In this document: in pieces, positions 8,902-17,843 of the stretch
Numbering within the stretch: position 1 is the first letter of the stretch
Layout of the letters: each line of letters begins with the position of its first letter
DNA from: UBA12191 sp009937185
Lineage (GTDB): Bacteria > Planctomycetota > UBA8108 > UBA1146
Assembly (NCBI GenBank): GCA_938075155.1
Contig: CALJGL010000001.1
Location: 62,001 to 126,000, forward strand
Length of the DNA stretch: 64,000 nucleotides
Reading direction: 5' to 3'
Program-made: the position numbers and the translations under genes
The notes under the pieces: generated by a model
Databases searched by the model: none
Told to the model about the DNA's origin: nothing
What the model saw: the letters and a program-made list of their open reading frames with translations, nothing else

Positions 8902-10095
8902 CTACTGGTTCGGCCATACGGGGAGTTCCGGAATTGAATCTGCAGGCAATGCCTTCTTCAGAATCAATTCCTCCTTACCCGGTAAATCTCTCAATATTCC
9001 TGCGATTCTTTTCCCAGCATGACCATCACCGTAAGCATGTGTCATCCCCACTAACTTATCCCTGAAGAGTGGGTCACAGACTTCTTCCAATCCTTGACGG
9101 ATCTCTGACTTCTCAGCGGCAACATCGATGATACATCGACTTCGCTCTCTTCCCTGCTGACGGCGTCCGACATTCAAGCACGGTAAAGCAATAGCAGGAG
9201 CTTCCATGATGCCACTGGAGGAGTTGCCCACGATGGCCTTCGCCTCCAGAAGAAGCCCCCAGTAAATCGCGTGGGGAAGGTTGACTCGGATTTGTGCGTC
9301 GTCTCTTTTTTCACAATACTCTGAAGCTCGCTCTCGAATATCGCGACTGCCGGCATCCGCATTCGGAAAACAGAACACAACCGGATCTGTCACATTCTCC
9401 AGAGCTTCGAAAAAAGGATCTGTCTCTGTACGGACATCCGAATCTAATGTTGTAGGATGCCACGCCACGACCACTGGAGGGCGACTCGAGTCTAACTCCA
9501 GCATTGATCTGAGTTCTTCAGGGTCTGGAAGATTCCCACTCGCGAGATGGTCAATACTTGGCGCACCCACTCGGTGCACTCTCCAAGGCTCTTCGCCTGC
9601 CAACAGTAATCTCTTCTTGGCAGTTTCTGTAGGGACGAAATGGACATGTGACATCGCTGTTAAAGCTTGCCGAACTGCATGATCAATAGCTCCCTCTGAA
9701 ACTTCTCCACCCTCGATATGAGCCATGGGAATTCCATGTGCCAAAGCTACCGACGCAGGAGCTAACATTTCATATCTGTCTGCTATCAGTAAAAGAATAT
9801 CAGGCGGATGATCCTGCAGAAGGTCAGAGAGCGACAGCGTTGCCAAGCCGATTGTTTTCGACATTCCCTGAGCCGTATCACTACTGAGAAGGCATTCGAT
9901 TTTATGAGAAACTTCAAATCCGTCGGCCAAAATCTCATCCACCGTGAATCCGAATTCTGGTGAAAGATGCGCTCCCATTACAACGAGTGAAAGATCGAAG
10001 GCAGGATCATCTCGCAGAAATTGAAGAGGAGAGGAAAGATGTCCCCAATCAGCACGACTGGTCGTCAGTGCCATCACTTTTTTGGGGAGAATCAC
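8902..10095 (-). CDS. UDP-N-acetylglucosamine 2-epimerase (hydrolysing), NeuC-like
   Basis: Members of this family convert UDP-GlcNAc to ManNAc plus UDP, the first step toward sialic-acid-like nonulosonic acids, or epimerise UDP-GlcNAc without hydrolysis. The 397-residue protein shows the GT-B-like pattern: TSRADWGHL at the N-terminus, IADRYEMLAPASVA, HIEGGEVSEGAIDHAVR, VGAPSIDHL, and NSSSGIMEAPA followed by VGRRQQGRER near the end. These match the NeuC/NnaA branch better than WecB. The GTG start at 10095 overlaps the upstream stop as GTGA and puts the TSRAD motif at the usual distance from the N-terminus. It is the last gene of an overlapping three-gene set. I see no sialic acid synthase or CMP transferase here, so the end product is unknown. 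Confidence 0.87.
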   Translation of the reverse strand: MILPKKVMALTTSRADWGHLSSPLQFLRDDPAFDLSLVVMGAHLSPEFGFTVDEILADGFEVSHKIECLLSSDTAQGMSKTIGLATLSLSDLLQDHPPDILLLIADRYEMLAPASVALAHGIPMAHIEGGEVSEGAIDHAVRQALTAMSHVHFVPTETAKKRLLLAGEEPWRVHRVGAPSIDHLASGNLPDPEELRSMLELDSSRPPVVVAWHPTTLDSDVRTETDPFFEALENVTDPVVFCFPNADAGSRDIRERASEYCEKRDDAQIRVNLPHAIYWGLLLEAKAIVGNSSSGIMEAPAIALPCLNVGRRQQGRERSRCIIDVAAEKSEIRQGLEEVCDPLFRDKLVGMTHAYGDGHAGKRIAGILRDLPGKEELILKKALPADSIPELPVWPNQ

Positions 10096-10967
10096 TCTTC
10101 AGCCTCAAGATCCAGCCAGGTCGCCCAGGTCCCTGGGTCGAGTCGACTCTTCACTATCCAAGTTCGAATCCACTCCTTGGGTGAGATTCCCACTGCTTGT
10201 CCATGCTCAAGAACCTTACCTTTTTCAAGGCAATAATGGGCCACGGTATAACTCCATGCCCTGATCTGTTGAGCACTGCTACTGGAGCCAATGATTTCCA
10301 ACTCTCGTTGGCCCAGCTCCGTCATACCGTGAGTGACTAATCCCCGGGTTCCGTCCTTGGATTCCCAAAGCCTAAAGTCGATCCAAATTCTCAAGGGAAG
10401 ATTGACTGGCGTCATCGAAGCACAGGATTCTTCAAAAGCTTTCCACGAATGAAGAGCGGTAGAACCATCCCAATAGATTCCGAGAGCACCGTAATTGTTT
10501 CCCAATAGAAGTGAGATCCTAGTCAACAACAATGCACCCTGAACCGAATACCGAATCACCGAATCATCGAGTGGCGGTGCATCTGGAGCATCCGGAAAAA
10601 CCTCAAGGACACCCTCGCCTTCAATATTCGGAGTTTCTTCTACCACCTCAGTGGGCTCCATTTTTGGAGGCTCTGGAATTCGTGGATCAGAGATCACCAC
10701 AATAAAGTAGGAAGAATGTTTATTGATTTCAGACTCTGCATCACTCCAGTACCAAGCTGCTTTCAGCGGTTCCTGAAGGATCTCAACCGGAATCGGATGA
10801 TTCCTTAATGAAGCCTTGATGGAAACTCCCGCAACTTCTGCGATGACCGTCCCACCTTCATCTGCTAGGCGGACAATAGTGTCCTCCCCCAGCAGATCCC
10901 TCATTTGGTCTCCCAGTTCATTTAAATCTACATCAGAATTTTCGCGCAACGGAATGAGTGAAATCAT
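10092..10967 (-). CDS. DUF4261-like protein of unknown function
   Basis: This 291-residue soluble protein has no signal peptide. Its C-terminal half (about 135-290) fits the DUF4261 pattern as I know it: ALLLTRISLLLG, GALGIYWDGSTALHS, then LPLRIWIDFRLW...GLVTHGMTELG. The N-terminal part has a FIVVISDP strand followed by a Pro/Glu-rich linker (PEPPKMEPTEVVEETPN) that probably separates two domains. The family function is unknown. The gene starts with ATGA overlapping the stop of the upstream phosphatase, and its own stop overlaps the NeuC-like start, so the three genes are almost certainly co-transcribed and translationally coupled. Why a DUF4261 protein should sit between those two genes is not evident. 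Confidence 0.72.
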   Translation of the reverse strand: MISLIPLRENSDVDLNELGDQMRDLLGEDTIVRLADEGGTVIAEVAGVSIKASLRNHPIPVEILQEPLKAAWYWSDAESEINKHSSYFIVVISDPRIPEPPKMEPTEVVEETPNIEGEGVLEVFPDAPDAPPLDDSVIRYSVQGALLLTRISLLLGNNYGALGIYWDGSTALHSWKAFEESCASMTPVNLPLRIWIDFRLWESKDGTRGLVTHGMTELGQRELEIIGSSSSAQQIRAWSYTVAHYCLEKGKVLEHGQAVGISPKEWIRTWIVKSRLDPGTWATWLDLEAEE

Positions 10968-12877
10968 TGAGACTTTTCAGTTTTGCCAAGCATCAGGCGA
11001 TCAAAAAGGCGACCCTCGATATCGTATGCTGAGATCTCCATTTGATCTCCATTGACATTGACCATCAAGAAGTGGTGCCCAACTCTCTTATTACAACTAA
11101 ACCATGTTCTGTTGGGTGCAAAGCCCTCGAGGTGACCGCCCCCTCCACCGGTAGTAATGTAAACAACCCCTTCACCTGGGCCAACAGTCTTACGGTCTTG
11201 GATCGGCCACGTTCTCTCATACACATGAATATGGCCATTGAACACGACATCCACGTCGTACTTTTCATAGAGGGGGACGAGATGCTCCTGAACTGATAGA
11301 ACTCCCTGATTCGAGCTCCCCTTCCAGGTATCGCCATAATCATTCTCGTCAGAGGTCCATGCCGGATGATGGTGATATACAACCTTCCAGCGAGCCTTAC
11401 TGTTTCGCAGTTTCTTCTTGAGCCACTTCACCTGTTCTGAGTTTGAATCAATCTTCTTATTCGTATCCAGAACAAAAAATTCAACATTCCCCCACATGTA
11501 GCCATAGTAAAACTCAGGATCCGGCAAAGTGAAATAGTCATAGTAGAGTTGAGCATTTTGCTCGTGATTACCGAGCGTTGGAAAGATGGCCATTCGTGAA
11601 AGTATTCCAGAAGCTTCGGCGAAGAACTCGTGAACCCATTCACGTTTGTTAGATCCCGTTCCCACCAAATCTCCACAATGCATCAAAAAGTTAGGCCTAT
11701 GCCCCCATGCCAATTCAGATACAGCACGAGTCACTTTAGGATTATTCTGCGTGTCCCCCACAACGAGAAAGCCGAAGGCTGTATCTTTTGAAGCCTGAGT
11801 TTGGAAAGTGAGAACACCTGTTTCCAATAGGTTTCCTACTTCACCTTCACCGCCTCTTGCCGTCACCTTATAAAAGTATGGAGTACCCTCTTTGAGACCC
11901 TTGATCTCAATATGGTGAAGTTTTCCAACTTCGTTACTTTCAATTTTTTCTCCAAAATTCGAATCAAGTCCAAATTCAACGACGACGTCAACAGGTCGAG
12001 AAGCTTCAGTTGACACTGTAATACTATTTTTCGTCGCCCACTGCAGATAAGGAAACACTGAAAACTTCAGGGGCGGAACTGGAGGAGTACTTCGGGTGCT
12101 CTCAGGCCGTCTATCATAAAGTTCCTTGACCTGTTCTGGTGTGAGGGCTGTATGCCAAAGTCCAAAATCTTGCATCGCGCCCACGTGTGGATAAAACTCA
12201 TTCGAATCTCGATATGCACCTAATACAAAAGGAGCTTTCTCAGAATAATTCACGGGACCACTCTGCTCTGTAGACATTGCAACCGAGCGACCATTCACAA
12301 AAAGGGACATCCTTTGACCATCATAGGTCGCCGCAAGATGTACCCACTTTCCAAGAGGTAGCTTTTGATCTGCAGAGAGATAGGTGAGAACTCCATCGCC
12401 ATCGTCGGCACCATGAGTGGATAATGCAAAGCATGCTCTCCCCTCTCTGGATCCGAGGAGCCAGCCTTTTTCGACACTCCCGTTATCCTGAAGAAAACCA
12501 AATACCCCGCCCCATTCCTGAATTTCTTGATGAGAAACCCATCCTGCAACGGACATACTCTCCTGAGGTAAGACTGACTGAAGATTTCGTTTTTCATTTC
12601 CCAACAAAATCATTCCGCTTCCGCCCTCAGACAGCAGCACAGATCCCGATTCAGATTTTACAATCCGGAGATCTCCACTCACTGATCCTTCCAACTCTCC
12701 TCCTACTGAACTAAGAGTATGGTCTCCTATCATGAACGCAGGACGAAACTGCCATTGGACGACAGGAGTCTCCAAGTCACTGCAAAACAATTCGTTCATA
12801 CTCCGAGCCTCGCTCACGCCACTCATCAAGCATGAAAGAATTAGGACGAGACGCCAGAATGTCGGAATGACAGGCAT
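10964..12877 (-). CDS. Secreted LamG / purple-acid-phosphatase-like metallophosphoesterase
   Basis: A 637-residue exported phosphoesterase. A signal peptide (to about residue 25) is followed by a LamG/concanavalin-like domain at about 45-235 (VAGWVSHQEIQ, WVHLAATYDGQRMSLFVNG), a purple-acid-phosphatase N-terminal fibronectin-like domain at about 265-350 (YFYKVTARGG), and a calcineurin-like catalytic domain at about 365-605. The metal ligands are visible as GDTQ, GDLVG, GNHE, HHHP and GHIHVYERT. Such enzymes hydrolyse phosphate esters outside the cytoplasm; the LamG domain may bind polysaccharide. The ATG has AAGGA upstream. It is first of the overlapping set with the DUF4261 and NeuC-like genes and is divergent from the thioredoxin-like gene across 92 bases. 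The substrate cannot be deduced. Confidence 0.87.
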   Translation of the reverse strand: MPVIPTFWRLVLILSCLMSGVSEARSMNELFCSDLETPVVQWQFRPAFMIGDHTLSSVGGELEGSVSGDLRIVKSESGSVLLSEGGSGMILLGNEKRNLQSVLPQESMSVAGWVSHQEIQEWGGVFGFLQDNGSVEKGWLLGSREGRACFALSTHGADDGDGVLTYLSADQKLPLGKWVHLAATYDGQRMSLFVNGRSVAMSTEQSGPVNYSEKAPFVLGAYRDSNEFYPHVGAMQDFGLWHTALTPEQVKELYDRRPESTRSTPPVPPLKFSVFPYLQWATKNSITVSTEASRPVDVVVEFGLDSNFGEKIESNEVGKLHHIEIKGLKEGTPYFYKVTARGGEGEVGNLLETGVLTFQTQASKDTAFGFLVVGDTQNNPKVTRAVSELAWGHRPNFLMHCGDLVGTGSNKREWVHEFFAEASGILSRMAIFPTLGNHEQNAQLYYDYFTLPDPEFYYGYMWGNVEFFVLDTNKKIDSNSEQVKWLKKKLRNSKARWKVVYHHHPAWTSDENDYGDTWKGSSNQGVLSVQEHLVPLYEKYDVDVVFNGHIHVYERTWPIQDRKTVGPGEGVVYITTGGGGGHLEGFAPNRTWFSCNKRVGHHFLMVNVNGDQMEISAYDIEGRLFDRLMLGKTEKSQ

Positions 12878-12969
12878 GAAGGGTTCCTTCCAAAAAAGAA
12901 AAACCGAACTTGATTTCAGGAGTTATATTAAAGCCCGTGAACTCATGAAGTACAGAAGGAGTCGACTCA

Positions 12970-13980
12970 ATGAACATACCCTCCCTACTCGTACTGTTCT
13001 TATTCCTAGGAGCCCCTTCTTTCGACACCAAACCGCTTGAGACCTCAGACGACAGCAAGGTGACTTCAAATCAATTCCCCAATGGAATCGCCTGGTATGG
13101 CACTTGGGAAGCGGCCAAGTCTGAAGCGGAACGCACCGGGAAACCCATACTTCTCCTATCTGCTGCCCCCCAGTGCCATGGAGTCCCCGGAATTTGGTGA
13201 CCAGGAAAACAAGAAATGGATCAGAGTCTCTGGTCCGATATTGAAGTCGTAAAATTGTCACGCAAATTTGTATGTGCAAGACTTGCCACTTACGAAGACG
13301 CAAAAGAGGGGAAATTTCTTGAAAGCATCTTTCGTGGAAGATCCGGCCAGTTAGAAAATACTGTCTTCGTTCTTATGGCTCCGGACGGAAAAACAAAATT
13401 GAGTTCATCTGGAAGATCGCCCCGAATGGTTTTCGGAGGTTCTGAAGGTTGGGAATCTACGGTTCTCGCACTCGAAATGCTCGAGGTCTCTGAAAAGTAT
13501 CCGGGGAAAGAAAAATCGAACGGCCGCCCCAATCTACCCATAAACAAAGACCTGAGGCGTGCCATTAATGTCGCCTCCTGTGATCGACAACTCTTGGTTA
13601 TTGCTCATCAACTTCCTAAAGAAACTATAGAAATACTCTCGAAGATTGCTTGGGGAGATCAACATATTGGACAGTTCGCTTGGGAAATTACGAGCGATGA
13701 AAATGAGTTCCCTGGAGCGGGAATGGAAAATCCCAAGCCCGGTATTTTCATTGGGAACCCCGACGAATTTGGGTTGAAGTTGAATTGGTTAAAAACGCTC
13801 TCTCCTAATGCAAAGGAGGAAGCAATTCTCACTGCTCTCGCCGAAGTCTTAAAAACGAAACGAGCGTCAGAAAAATCAACGAGGCAGCACGTATCCCGGG
13901 GAAAAAGACTCTCGAAAAGTTGGGAATCCGAGATCCCCAATACCGATCCACAGATCCCACCCCCGAATAGAAGAAATTAA
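12970..13980 (+). CDS. Thioredoxin-like protein with in-frame TGA (candidate selenoprotein)
   Basis: One reading frame runs from ATG 12970 (AGAAGGAG at 12954-12961) to TAA 13978-13980, interrupted only by TGA at 13198-13200, codon 77. With recoding the product has 336 residues: a short hydrophobic N-terminus consistent with export, then a thioredoxin-like start (WEAAKSEAERTGKPILLLS), C69 in PQCHGVPGIW, the TGA, then PGKQEMDQSLWSD, FVCARLATYEDAKEGKFL and ENTVFVLMAPDGKTKL. Both sides read as one continuous domain with no frameshift. A hairpin at 13218-13236 has the form of a bacterial SECIS. No normal CxxC is present. Selenocysteine is the most interesting reading; a TGG-to-TGA nonsense mutation (W76-W77) or a sequencing error is the main alternative. 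If TGA stops translation, the 76-residue product is probably non-functional. Confidence 0.65.
13218..13236 (+). promoter_or_regulatory. SECIS-like hairpin downstream of in-frame TGA
   Basis: GGATCAG (13218-13224) pairs with CTGGTCC (13230-13236) in a 7-bp stem with one U-G pair, closing a five-base loop AGTCT. The stem begins 17 bases after the TGA at 13198-13200. The loop resembles the AGGUCU loop of E. coli fdhF as I recall it, including the G near the loop start, and the U at stem position 4 corresponds to the bulged U there. Distance and G placement fit the general bacterial SECIS model. Function is inference. Confidence 0.45.
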
Positions 13981-14018
13981 TCTATCTTCAACGCGTAAAA
14001 GGTGAAGTACAGAATGAC

Positions 14019-14546
14019 TTAATATGCGAAGTCATCGTCAAAAGGCGCCCTGTTTTCCAGAGCAGACTGCGTCCTCCACCGACAAATCTGTTCGACATGA
14101 GCAAGGTCATGAGAACACCATGCCAACAGTAGATCTCCAGCCCGAATGGGACCGCCGGAGATATCCTTTCCTTGATGCCAATCGGGATCCTCAATTGAAA
14201 CCAACCAAGCCAGCGATCTCTGTCTCTCATCTTGGAATATCCTGAGCAGTTCTCCGAGAGTTCTCTCGGAATACTTTCGCTCCCCTACCCATTTCTCAGG
14301 GTCCATCGAAGGCCACTCTTCAGCAGGGTCACGAAGTAACAGATCTAATCTAATCCGAAATATTTCTCGATCGGCGTCGATAAGATGTCCCAAGATTTCC
14401 CGCAATGACCAACTCGATTCAGAGGAACTCCAAGCAGACTGCCGCTCTGTCACCTCTTCACTCAGAGATAATATCGCACCGAGAGAAGCGGATAGACGTT
14501 TTATCGTTTCATTTCTGAAATCCACTTCTTCAAAGGAATCCGTCAT
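14019..14546 (-). CDS. DinB-family protein
   Basis: A 175-residue protein of the DinB/DUF664 four-helix-bundle family, which holds a divalent metal through three histidines and includes thiol-S-transferases and damage-inducible proteins. The visible signatures are WSLREILGHLIDADREIF (first His near residue 54) and WCSHDLAHVEQICRWR (the other two near 147-151), a spacing typical for the family. The start ATG overlaps the upstream LOG-family stop as ATGA, so the two genes form a coupled pair. No catalytic role can be assigned; the link to nucleotide or stress metabolism is only suggested by the neighbour. Confidence 0.83.
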   Translation of the reverse strand: MTDSFEEVDFRNETIKRLSASLGAILSLSEEVTERQSAWSSSESSWSLREILGHLIDADREIFRIRLDLLLRDPAEEWPSMDPEKWVGERKYSERTLGELLRIFQDERQRSLAWLVSIEDPDWHQGKDISGGPIRAGDLLLAWCSHDLAHVEQICRWRTQSALENRAPFDDDFAY

Positions 14547-15103
14547 GGTCGCTTCTCCATTGAATCAGTTTTCCGTTTCAGCAACTCAAGCCCCTTCACG
14601 GCTGAATCAGCCGTGAGGACCAAATCACGATGCCCTTCAGATAACATTTTTTCAGACATCATATGATCAAACATCTTCAATAAGGGATCCCAATATCCTT
14701 CGATATTCGCGAGGACTAATGGTTTTTCAATCAGTGATAACTGATTCAAAACCAAAAACTCGATCACTTCTTCCAAAGTTCCAAAGCCACCAGGAAGAGC
14801 GATTGCACAGTCACTCTTCTCCCACATCAATTTCCTTCGTTGCTGCATGTCTTCAGTCAATATAATCTCGTCTGATTCCAAAAATGTGAGTTCCTGATCG
14901 TGAAAAAACTTCGGGATGACTGAAGTGATCTTCACTCCGGATCGATGCGCTGCACTTGCAAGCTTCCCCATGGAACCGATGTTACCGCCGCCATATATCA
15001 GTTCATGACCACCCACAGCAAGCCGAGTACCTAAATCTTCTGCGTCCTGGAAATATTCGGGACGAATCATCTCACTGGCAGAGCAATAGACTGCGACTTT
15101 CAT
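14543..15103 (-). CDS. LOG-family (TIGR00730-type) nucleoside 5'-monophosphate phosphoribohydrolase
   Basis: The LOG family splits the N-glycosidic bond of nucleoside 5'-monophosphates (cytokinin riboside phosphates in plants; purine or pyrimidine nucleotides in bacterial members such as PpnN). The 186-residue Rossmann-type protein shows YGGGNIGSMG (about 37-46) and the hallmark PGGFGTLEE (about 104-112), with RRKLMWEKSD ahead of it; these are the nucleotide-binding and catalytic motifs. The ATG follows GGGGAG at short spacing. It is first of a two-gene unit with the DinB protein. I cannot tell its substrate, and LOG members are often mislabelled lysine decarboxylase. Confidence 0.88.
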   Translation of the reverse strand: MKVAVYCSASEMIRPEYFQDAEDLGTRLAVGGHELIYGGGNIGSMGKLASAAHRSGVKITSVIPKFFHDQELTFLESDEIILTEDMQQRRKLMWEKSDCAIALPGGFGTLEEVIEFLVLNQLSLIEKPLVLANIEGYWDPLLKMFDHMMSEKMLSEGHRDLVLTADSAVKGLELLKRKTDSMEKRP

Positions 15104-15199
15104 CGTCTCCCCTTATCTATCATTTCTGAAGGTACTACGCACGGAATCAACACCGACAAGATCGACGATACTGCGACCAATCGTTGAGCTAGATTAAAC

Positions 15200-17098
15200 T
15201 CATTCACTGCCCGGTCCAAAGTAGACTTCTCCTCCGACAACCGGCAATACCAACGAAGTTCGATCCAAATCAATGCTCAATACGGTTCCTTCTTCCGGCC
15301 AAAGCGTGAACTCCCGGTCACTGGAAAAAATCATCAAACCCAACTGTTGTCCTGCTGGAATAATTTGATCATCGGGCTGCAGATCAAAATTCAGTTCATA
15401 AAACTGATCTTCAACCAAAGGTTCGCTCTCCGTTAATGAGGAATGATTTTGTGGGTCAGCCCAACCCCTCGTAATGATGTTTTCCGTCATCTTTCTGGCA
15501 GATTTCGCCCAGGGCAATGAAACCAACCAAACCGACAAATTTGCGGCAGGCCGACTACTCGCGACTCTAATTTGTACTCGAGGAATCCCCGAGATATGCA
15601 TAGGCTTTTCTAAAGTAGGCGTCGTAAACAGTAATCGATTTGGCGAATCATCATTCGTTGCCAGTTCTTTGCCTGTGAACTTCACATCATCGACCAAGGA
15701 TCGAATGCCCTGTTCTCCACGATGCGATAAGACCAGAGTCCCTACCCCATCCTGCTCAGGCCGGGGATGAAGCACGACCGACCTTGATTCCGGATTGGGG
15801 AAGTCGGGGTATGCCGTTGGTTTTCTACGATCATCACCCTCCCGAACGATCCACGCCTTTGGCCCCTCACCCACACCATTCTCGACCCCATACAGATAAT
15901 GTGAGAACCAACGATTCATCATTTCAAATGGAGGAGGGCCCCCATGCCCATTCTGATGATAAAAGATCTCGGTATGATTTCCTTTTGCCCTGATCGCATC
16001 ATAAATTCTCCAACTGTGTTCTGGCATCACGTTCCAGTCATTAAAACCGTGAGCCATTAACATGGCGGCCTTCATTGGCCCCAGTTGGTTCAAGTAATCC
16101 CGCCCTGCCCAGAAGTCGTTGTAATCTCCTGTCACACGATCAAACCCCTGTAACATTTCTTCATCTCTAATATTACAGTCGCAGTATTCTCGATTATCAG
16201 GATCACCACTATTAATCCAATCGTAGAGAACGTCGATATCCTCACCTATGTACCCACCCGGATGCCTCACCAAGCCATGTGATCGGTAGTAGTGATAGTA
16301 GGAAGTGTTCGGTGCAATCGGAATAATAACTTCCAACCCTTCTACACCTGTCGTAGCTGCGGCTAGTGGAATCGTTCCATCGTAAGAAGTTCCGGTCATT
16401 CCCACCTTCCCATTACACCAATCTGCAAAAACTTGATCGTTACCATCCGGAGTCAAGAAACCTCTCGCACGACCATTCAGCCAATCAATCACTGCTTTTG
16501 GAGCTAAAGACTCGTTCATACCGCCCACTGTGGGACAACCCTGAGACAATCCAGTACCCGGCGATGCGGAGTGAACAACTGCAAATCCCCGCGGCACCCA
16601 ACTTCGAATTAATCTCCGCGACATCACCGGACGTTTACTTTGTTGACGAATAGGAGGAGGAGTTTCATGCATGGGCGGCACAGCCCCAACTTCATGACTA
16701 GGGTTCCATGAATATTTCTTGAGCGAAGATCCCGTACCTGAAAAATATGGGCTCGACTCATAGATTACTGGAACCCGAAGACCTTCAGATTCAGTCTGTT
16801 CTTGGCGAGTCACATCCACATGCATTCGATCTAGTTTTCCATCACCATCCGAATCAAAAGACGTTTCAACCCACAGATCATGTTGTATCCAACTACCGGG
16901 AGACAAAAAGGCATCTACAATCTGAGCCTGCCCATCTTCAAAGATAGCTTTTTTCTTAATCTCACGAGATTCCGCTAGCGATATTTCTGGCGAGGTATCT
17001 CCTGCATGTCGACTCTCTGTCTTCCCCAGAAAAAGCATGACGCATACCAGCAATAGAACTGGCAACCCTCCAAGGCCTCGAATCAGATCTGAGCCCAT
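15200..17098 (-). CDS. CocE/NonD-type X-Pro dipeptidyl-peptidase-like hydrolase (S15), secreted
   Basis: A serine hydrolase of 632 residues related to cocaine esterase and Xaa-Pro dipeptidyl peptidases. I start it at ATG 17098, preceded by AAAGGAG eight bases ahead; the longer frame to 17173 lacks a ribosome binding site and would bury the signal peptide (hydrophobic GLPVLLLVCVMLFLG). The nucleophile motif is GTSYDG near residue 236, in the segment WCNGKVGMTGTSYDG; the Asp is likely in AHGFNDWNV (about 353) and the His in QNGHGG (about 384). The C-terminal half is the family's jelly-roll (VWLVSLPWA, YELNFDLQP). The substrate may be a peptide, ester or amide; the exported location suggests scavenging. 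Confidence 0.87.
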   Translation of the reverse strand: MGSDLIRGLGGLPVLLLVCVMLFLGKTESRHAGDTSPEISLAESREIKKKAIFEDGQAQIVDAFLSPGSWIQHDLWVETSFDSDGDGKLDRMHVDVTRQEQTESEGLRVPVIYESSPYFSGTGSSLKKYSWNPSHEVGAVPPMHETPPPIRQQSKRPVMSRRLIRSWVPRGFAVVHSASPGTGLSQGCPTVGGMNESLAPKAVIDWLNGRARGFLTPDGNDQVFADWCNGKVGMTGTSYDGTIPLAAATTGVEGLEVIIPIAPNTSYYHYYRSHGLVRHPGGYIGEDIDVLYDWINSGDPDNREYCDCNIRDEEMLQGFDRVTGDYNDFWAGRDYLNQLGPMKAAMLMAHGFNDWNVMPEHSWRIYDAIRAKGNHTEIFYHQNGHGGPPPFEMMNRWFSHYLYGVENGVGEGPKAWIVREGDDRRKPTAYPDFPNPESRSVVLHPRPEQDGVGTLVLSHRGEQGIRSLVDDVKFTGKELATNDDSPNRLLFTTPTLEKPMHISGIPRVQIRVASSRPAANLSVWLVSLPWAKSARKMTENIITRGWADPQNHSSLTESEPLVEDQFYELNFDLQPDDQIIPAGQQLGLMIFSSDREFTLWPEEGTVLSIDLDRTSLVLPVVGGEVYFGPGSE

Positions 17099-17397
17099 TT
17101 CCTCTGCTCCTTTATCAATAGAACGACAATATCCCTGCGATACCACTCTTGACACGTCGTCGTTGAATCCCAAAAAAACAATCTCGCTATACGAAGTCGG
17201 TGATACGTCACGAGGGGCTTTGTGGTGAATTCAATCCAAAGATCGAGATTCCCCCCATGTCACCCCCGGAAGATAAGGGGTAGCCAACGCAAACTGAACC
17301 CTTTTAAAGCCGTCTCAATGAAGTAAAACAAAATCATGCTTCATTACGCTGAATTCAACTTCGGCATTTCAATAGGCTGAGAAAGGCGGATCCCACG

Positions 17398-17757
17398 ATG
17401 AGCGTGGTTAATATCCAAGAAAAATTTGACCTCTTCACAGACCAATGGTCGCCAAAAAGAATTGGCGTCCTAAACGGTCAACAAATCATTCTCGCAAAGA
17501 TTCAGGGAGAATTCGTGTTCCACAAACACGATGATGAAGATGAGCTCTTTATGGTGATGAAGGGCCAACTCACACTTGAATTCCGAGATGGCTCAGTCGT
17601 CGTAAATCCAGGCGAGTTTTATACAGTGCCTAAAGGAGTGGAACACAAACCTGTGGCACACGAAGAAACTCACCTTCTGCTTTTTGAACCCCTCAGCACT
17701 AAACACACTGGAGATGTAAAAGCAGATATCACTGTAGATAGTTACGAAGAGATCTAG
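17398..17757 (+). CDS. Cupin-domain protein
   Basis: A 119-residue single-domain cupin. The metal-binding motif is visible as FHKHDDEDELFMVMKGQL (two His and a Glu) followed by PGEFYTVPKGVEHKP with the second-motif His. Proteins of this type bind a metal and either catalyse isomerisation or dioxygenation of small molecules or act as sensors; no specific role can be assigned. It stands alone, divergent from the CocE-type gene about 300 bases away and convergent with the M4 peptidase, from which a bidirectional terminator separates it. Confidence 0.87.
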   Translation: MSVVNIQEKFDLFTDQWSPKRIGVLNGQQIILAKIQGEFVFHKHDDEDELFMVMKGQLTLEFRDGSVVVNPGEFYTVPKGVEHKPVAHEETHLLLFEPLSTKHTGDVKADITVDSYEEI

Positions 17758-17786
17758 ACTTTCAGCTATTGCTCACTCACTGTTCC

Positions 17787-17827
17787 AAAAAAAAAGGGAG
17801 TGACGCCAACGCGCCACTCCCTTTTTT
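17787..17827. terminator. Bidirectional intrinsic terminator
   Basis: GGGAGTG (17796-17802) pairs with CACTCCC (17815-17821), flanked by nine A before and six T after, so either strand gives a stem followed by a U run. It sits between the cupin stop (17757) and the stop of the convergent M4 peptidase gene (17844) and can serve both. Confidence 0.88.
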
Positions 17828-17843
17828 CGCCAAATGCGAACTA

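Noticed and set aside
13188..13240. A programmed frameshift as explanation for the split thioredoxin-like gene
   Set aside because: Both parts are in the same frame across TGA 13198-13200, so no shift is needed.
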